In this document: positions 6,501 through 8,754 of the stretch, piece after piece
Numbering within the stretch: position 1 is the stretch's first letter
How the letters are laid out: every line of letters starts with the position of its first letter
NCBI GenBank assembly: GCA_028717305.1
Contig: JAQUOC010000054.1
Location: 1 to 8,754, forward strand
Direction of reading: 5' to 3'
Source: Dehalococcoidales bacterium
GTDB taxonomy: Bacteria > Chloroflexota > Dehalococcoidia > Dehalococcoidales > UBA5760
Length of the DNA: 8,754 nucleotides
Program-made: the position numbers and the translations under genes
Notes under the pieces: generated by a model
Told to the model about the DNA's origin: nothing
Databases searched by the model: none
Seen by the model: the letters and a program-made list of their open reading frames with translations, nothing else

Positions 6501-7550
6501 GGGGTAGTGGTAGTAGAATATTTCGTCACCCACCGGTCCGCCCACGCCCATGGCGACGATGGTGTCGTCCATGTCGAAGTTGGGCGAGAAGTCAACGGCA
6601 ACGATGCCGGTGGAGTGTATCGACCAAGTATCAAAGTCACATGGGTCCTCCTCACTCCCGTCCCAGCCGTCGTAGCAGCGGGTGTCCTCCCAGCCGCCGG
6701 TGAGCCATGTCCCTGCCTCGAGGCGGAAGATAGCGCCGGCTGAAACACCAGCGTCATCAGGAACGTAGTCCACGCCATCGTCCACATTCACCCCGCCAAC
6801 GGTAGCGGTGCCGGCCAGGGCGATGTTGTGGATGCCGTCCCTCTCGGGGGAGATGGCCATGTCAGCGATGGTGAGCATGTTCTCGGCGCCGTCAACCACC
6901 GGGTGGGCGTAGGTGAAGTTATCGCCGCCGTCCTCGGAAGCGACCACGAAGGGAACAACTTCAGCGCCGATGAAGTGATTAGCATTTCCATTTACGACGC
7001 TGCCTAAGTCGGTAGTATAGCCGGCCACGGCGATCCAGTCGTCATCGTCGGGGGCACTGGCCACCAGGTTCAGGCTGGCGATTTCCCAGGGCTCGAAGGG
7101 CAGGCTGGAGGCTTCGACGACGTTCTCGGTGATGTCGCTCCAGGTGACGCCACCGTCATCGGACATGACCACGGCCCAAGGGGCCCATATTTCTGGATGA
7201 TCAGTGTCCGATGCTTCAACACCATAGAATGTTTGAAAAACAGCTAGAAATTCGGGGGCGGCTGGAGTTTCCTCATCCTCTGCCCAGAGCATGTAGCCGA
7301 CCTCGGTGCATGGGCCGTTGACCTCGAGGACGGCGTAGATGATATCGCCCTCGTCGCCGCCGACGGCGTAGTCGAGGATGTCGGAGGAGGGCAGGATGAC
7401 CAGGTCATCCCAGCTCGGCGTGTTGACCGCGCCCCATTCCATCTGGTCGGCCTGGGCCTCTCCTGCCGGTAGGAAGGCAGCACCCAGCGATAATACGAGG
7501 CCGATGGCCAGTCCCACGCCTAAAATCTTGGATAATAGTTTAGTCTTCAT
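3597..7550 (-). CDS. Giant acidic, cysteine-rich surface protein with Asp-box repeats, two FN3-like domains and a C-terminal membrane anchor
   Basis: The protein has 1317 residues. Residues 1-34 are a signal peptide (MKTKLLSK, long hydrophobic core, cleavage expected after AQA). Asp-box motifs (S-x-D-x-G-x-T-W) occur at 130-137, 205-212, 678-685, 736-743 and 819-826, with a degenerate one at 431; these mark beta-propeller-like folds. Residues about 1058-1165 and 1170-1262 look like two fibronectin-III-type domains (ending YTWHVREA...WSFTI and YYWQVTAW...GTFAI). A Pro-rich linker (1268-1290) leads to a membrane segment WIYAVIAIGAALIVVVIVLI (1291-1310) and the basic tail VRSRRSS, so the chain is outside and tethered by its C-terminus; there is no LPxTG motif. 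There are 48 cysteines, 45 of them between 440 and 1151. An S-layer or adhesin-like role is plausible but inferred. The start has AAGGAG 13 bases upstream, an unusually long spacing. It is transcribed alone, with its own leader and terminator. Confidence 0.93.
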   Translation of the reverse strand: MKTKLLSKILGVGLAIGLVLSLGAAFLPAGEAQADQMEWGAVNTPSWDDLVILPSSDILDYAVGGDEGDIIYAVLEVNGPCTEVGYMLWAEDEETPAAPEFLAVFQTFYGVEASDTDHPEIWAPWAVVMSDDGGVTWSDITENVVEASSLPFEPWEIASLNLVASAPDDDDWIAVAGYTTDLGSVVNGNANHFIGAEVVPFVVASEDGGDNFTYAHPVVDGAENMLTIADMAISPERDGIHNIALAGTATVGGVNVDDGVDYVPDDAGVSAGAIFRLEAGTWLTGGWEDTRCYDGWDGSEEDPCDFDTWSIHSTGIVAVDFSPNFDMDDTIVAMGVGGPVGDEIFYYHYPYLIEGTWDGGGAWNAEAGFASAPVQIADSGTDLLTFYARYMMDFALPADFDGQEGSDNNVYLYVNALHTASGEAGGFVFISEDGALTGRCGPSGDPLLASIAVHGDADTCKAMVGALGIDVDITFTGPLIENIVFDVSCIEACAGVAVYHTVELDDCCPEWEEACKDPSGPFMAVVTYTDDGEKEYATTTGSQTFLYDSFDAMGVLNEFLANNIWGFGDWEWDVPGNALDESAFSVSLDDAVSFNQIGLIDTDIDFLSDLAVCPDCSVLYLSTINSALEEIDPETSVLGLPCSPFYSGRYPCIIEDRDCCDTYDENGGWFACDSVWRSYDNGDTWERVYHGDWADHDITADPEIAPHILLRLPCDEDTECCTIYMGIQDTQDLFYSRDCGQCWNKAVNQKLTIQDFAVESENIVYILDENGQVSTSTQYGRRPSDGVDTGLDYGHSIVSCCAAGWVVVGGAGDEPVAWSEDGGETWDVTDDLPGDSDAQVHVACDPVCENIVYAALDGKGIFRTDLSEGAWDDMNAMEYDYTGIVVAREGTLYASSDQIYANTDCFCGEDPYCERYADLEYPAVAPYAQYSGVARNLTPCETDCCGTEDWDYLIAGMSPRMHPCDLCGEEPDSADYPEGTGDVDYIADHAAWVQCMEDCAGACYEGEDFDQNPSALRICGCLSPDTNSVLWAIDTYFYDVVGESCGLLWSYEDCAAKHGPELTSPEDGAIIACDVCDTCVGAAMTLEWERMCLACSYDIEIMDEDGNVIFDEIDIEITGDPPTYWLDNAGLECGRTYTWHVREANTETDECVHSPWSETWSFTIEASSANAVKLIAPEQGAVVAQRTGVGFSWSSVYDATTYSFVLSASPDLSGALASADVTGTAYAYSGTLDYETTYYWQVTAWKDGTMLSQSDVGTFAIAAEEIIPEPVQPTPPPEINIPPVQQITPTWIYAVIAIGAALIVVVIVLIVRSRRSS

Positions 7551-7759
7551 CGACCTTAAATTTCTCCTTATTTCTATTATTTAGCTTATCTCACATAAAA
7601 GAACATACAAAAACACATACTATCTTCTATAGAGATAAGTCTGCGTTCTAATGCAATCCGAAATGTCACCCTAATAGGGGCTATTCCCTTGGGACTAATA
7701 GAGCATCCCTCCGGGCTCTCTCTAACGGCACCACCTCCCTCTCCTATTGAATTGGCATA
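7551..7759 (-). promoter_or_regulatory. Long, possibly structured mRNA leader of the giant surface-protein gene
   Basis: About 200 bases lie between the TATAAT-containing motif and the ATG at 7550, with no convincing gene. On either strand the segment 7673-7701 can fold in two exclusive ways, because CTATT at 7681-7685 can pair with AATAG at 7697-7701 (reinforced by CCC/GGG at 7686-7688 and 7691-7693) or with AATAG at 7673-7677. Other short stems lie at 7621-7638 and around 7703-7724. I recognise no known riboswitch consensus. A stabilising or regulatory leader is inference; the rest of the leader is AT-rich and featureless. Confidence 0.35.
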
Positions 7760-7779
7760 ATTATATCACCTTTTGTCAA
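7760..7779 (-). promoter_or_regulatory. Candidate promoter/operator of the giant surface-protein gene (TTGACA-N8-TGATATAAT)
   Basis: On the minus strand TTGACA (7779-7774), 8 bases, then TATAAT (7765-7760) with an extended -10 TGA. It matches 17 of 20 bases of the motif at 1077-1096 in the same orientation relative to a secreted-protein gene. It is the only good -10 between the dehydrogenase terminator and the ATG at 7550, and would give a leader of about 200 bases. The 8-base spacing rules out a normal -35/-10 pairing. Confidence 0.55.
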
Positions 7780-7857
7780 TAGGATTTGAGGAGTATTTGA
7801 TGGAATAAATCATAATTTCTCTTGATTTCCAATGAACTGACAACATAAAATTACTTA

Positions 7858-7905
7858 GAAAAAATATTCCCCGTATCCCTAATCTGCAATAGAAATACGG
7901 GGAAT
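7858..7905 (-). terminator. Intrinsic terminator of the short-chain dehydrogenase gene
   Basis: A perfect 11-bp stem pairs ATTCCCCGTAT (7866-7876) with ATACGGGGAAT (7895-7905) across an 18-base loop. On the minus strand it is followed by ATTTTTTC (7865-7858). It begins 23 bases after the dehydrogenase stop codon and separates that gene from the giant surface-protein gene. Confidence 0.85.
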
Positions 7906-7928
7906 CGGCTTGACTTATGCTAAACAGG

Positions 7929-8708
7929 TTATCTTGAGATATAACCCCCGTCGGCAACGAATTCCGAGCCGGTAATCCAATTGGACTCGTCGGAAGCAAG
8001 AAACAGGCTGACGTAAGCGATGTCAGCCGGTTTACCGATATGGCCGATCGGGTGCATCTTGCCCACTTTTTCGAAGTACTGTGCCGGCGTCATTCCCGAG
8101 TCCTGGGCCTCTTTTTCGGTCAGCTCGGTATGAATATAGCCGGGGTGTACCGAATTAACCCGGATATGATATCCGGCCTCAGCACAGGAAAGGGCCACCG
8201 ATTTGGTCATTGCCCTCACCGCCCCTTTAGAAGCACAGTAAGCAGGCAAGCCGGCTTCACCGATCATGGCATCGATGGACGAGATGTTCACTATCGAGCA
8301 CGGTTCTCCGTTCTTCTTCATAACCTCAATACCGTATTTGCAGCCCAGGAAAACCCCGGTCGCGTTGATATTCATTATCCAGTTCCATTCGGCAAGGGAA
8401 GTCTCTTCTATCGTTTTCGCCAGTGAAACGCCGGCATTGTTCACCAGGACATTAAGCTTGCCGTATTTTTTGACCACCTCACCGAGTACCTTTTTCCAGT
8501 CGTCCTCGCTGGTGGTATCGAGTCTGAGAAAAATGGCCTCCCCGCCTTGCTTTTTAATACGCTCTGCCAGCGCTGTTCCCTCATCTACCTTCTTCCTGGT
8601 CGTAACGACGACCTTAGCCCCCTCCTTCGCAAACAGCTCGGAATGCCCCCCACCTATGCCGCAGGCACCTCCGGTGATCAGGGCTACCTTACCATCCAAT
8701 CTCCCCAT
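7929..8708 (-). CDS. Classical short-chain dehydrogenase/reductase (SDR), substrate unknown
   Basis: The protein has 259 residues, typical of classical SDRs, and is a single cytoplasmic Rossmann domain. Motifs in order: cofactor loop T12-G-G-A-C-G-I-G19; after strand 2, TTRKK (36-40), where the basic residues instead of an acidic one suggest preference for NADP(H); D64 for the adenine; NNAG (90-93); catalytic Asn115 in NINATG; Ser144 in NISS; Tyr157 and Lys161 in YCASK; the P189-G190 turn; and the end WITGSEFVADGGY (244-256). The catalytic set is complete. Overall it resembles cyclopentanol dehydrogenase, 3-oxoacyl-ACP reductase and hydroxysteroid dehydrogenase relatives, which cannot be told apart by motifs, so I give no gene name. 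The ATG has AAGGAGG 10 bases upstream. It is followed by its own terminator and shows no operon partner within the window. Confidence 0.93.
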   Translation of the reverse strand: MGRLDGKVALITGGACGIGGGHSELFAKEGAKVVVTTRKKVDEGTALAERIKKQGGEAIFLRLDTTSEDDWKKVLGEVVKKYGKLNVLVNNAGVSLAKTIEETSLAEWNWIMNINATGVFLGCKYGIEVMKKNGEPCSIVNISSIDAMIGEAGLPAYCASKGAVRAMTKSVALSCAEAGYHIRVNSVHPGYIHTELTEKEAQDSGMTPAQYFEKVGKMHPIGHIGKPADIAYVSLFLASDESNWITGSEFVADGGYISR

Positions 8709-8754
8709 TTTTATAGTACCTCCTTATTTTATTAATATTAAAGAGCTAACTCGG

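Noticed and set aside
4092..6743. Several 140-210-codon plus-strand frames within the giant gene, such as 4092-4634, 5028-5669 and 6297-6743
   Set aside because: They are Val/Ala/Gly-rich antisense translations of an Asp/Cys-rich coding strand, without ribosome sites.
7655..7670. CCGAAATGTCACC resembling ends of some insertion sequences
   Set aside because: There is only one occurrence, with no partner inverted repeat, transposase or target duplication in the window.
7690..7745. Short leader peptide starting at a GTG after GGGAGG on the minus strand (about 17 codons)
   Set aside because: The purine tract is only about two bases from the GTG, the peptide has no regulatory codon runs, and nothing else supports translation.

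Overview
The window looks like a piece of an anaerobic, Dehalococcoidia-like Chloroflexota genome. I infer this from the style of the very large secreted protein (signal peptide followed by a W-x-x-V/VNTPSWDD-type start, Asp-box repeats, C-terminal transmembrane anchor and no sortase motif), from the small Ig-like lipoprotein, and from GC-rich genes separated by palindrome-rich purine/pyrimidine repeats. No rRNA or other phylogenetic marker is present, so the placement is only moderately secure.

Layout. Positions 1-1013 (minus) hold the first 337 codons of a secreted protein that runs off the left edge; it carries a conserved but uncharacterised extracellular domain. A divergent promoter region separates it from a small lipoprotein gene (1235-1702, plus). 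Positions 1703-2237 hold no intact gene: there is a remnant of a MazF-like toxin C-terminus on the minus strand, then strong hairpins and the first copy of an interspersed repeat. Positions 2238-3104 (plus) form a compact toxin-antitoxin operon: a sigma70-type promoter, a perfect palindromic operator, a DUF1778/TacA-type antitoxin and a GNAT acetyltransferase toxin, the two genes overlapping by 4 bases. Positions 3108-3515 hold two more partial copies of the same repeat family, ending in a 29-bp tandem repeat. The operon therefore sits exactly between direct repeats.

The right half is dominated by one minus-strand gene (3597-7550) for a 1317-residue acidic, cysteine-rich, membrane-anchored surface protein with Asp-box repeats and two fibronectin-III-like domains. 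It has a near-perfect terminator at 3521-3558 and an unusually long leader of about 200 bases. Upstream of it lies a terminated single-gene unit for a short-chain dehydrogenase (7929-8708, minus), with terminator at 7858-7905.

The genes do not form one pathway. Three of them (left-edge protein, lipoprotein, giant protein) build the cell envelope. The two minus-strand secreted-protein genes share a nearly identical upstream motif (TTGACA, 8 bases, TATAAT), which suggests common control. The repeat/toxin cluster looks like mobile or frequently recombining accessory DNA set between envelope genes. Best leads: the shared promoter motif, the repeat-bounded toxin-antitoxin module beside a broken MazF, and the 48-cysteine surface protein.
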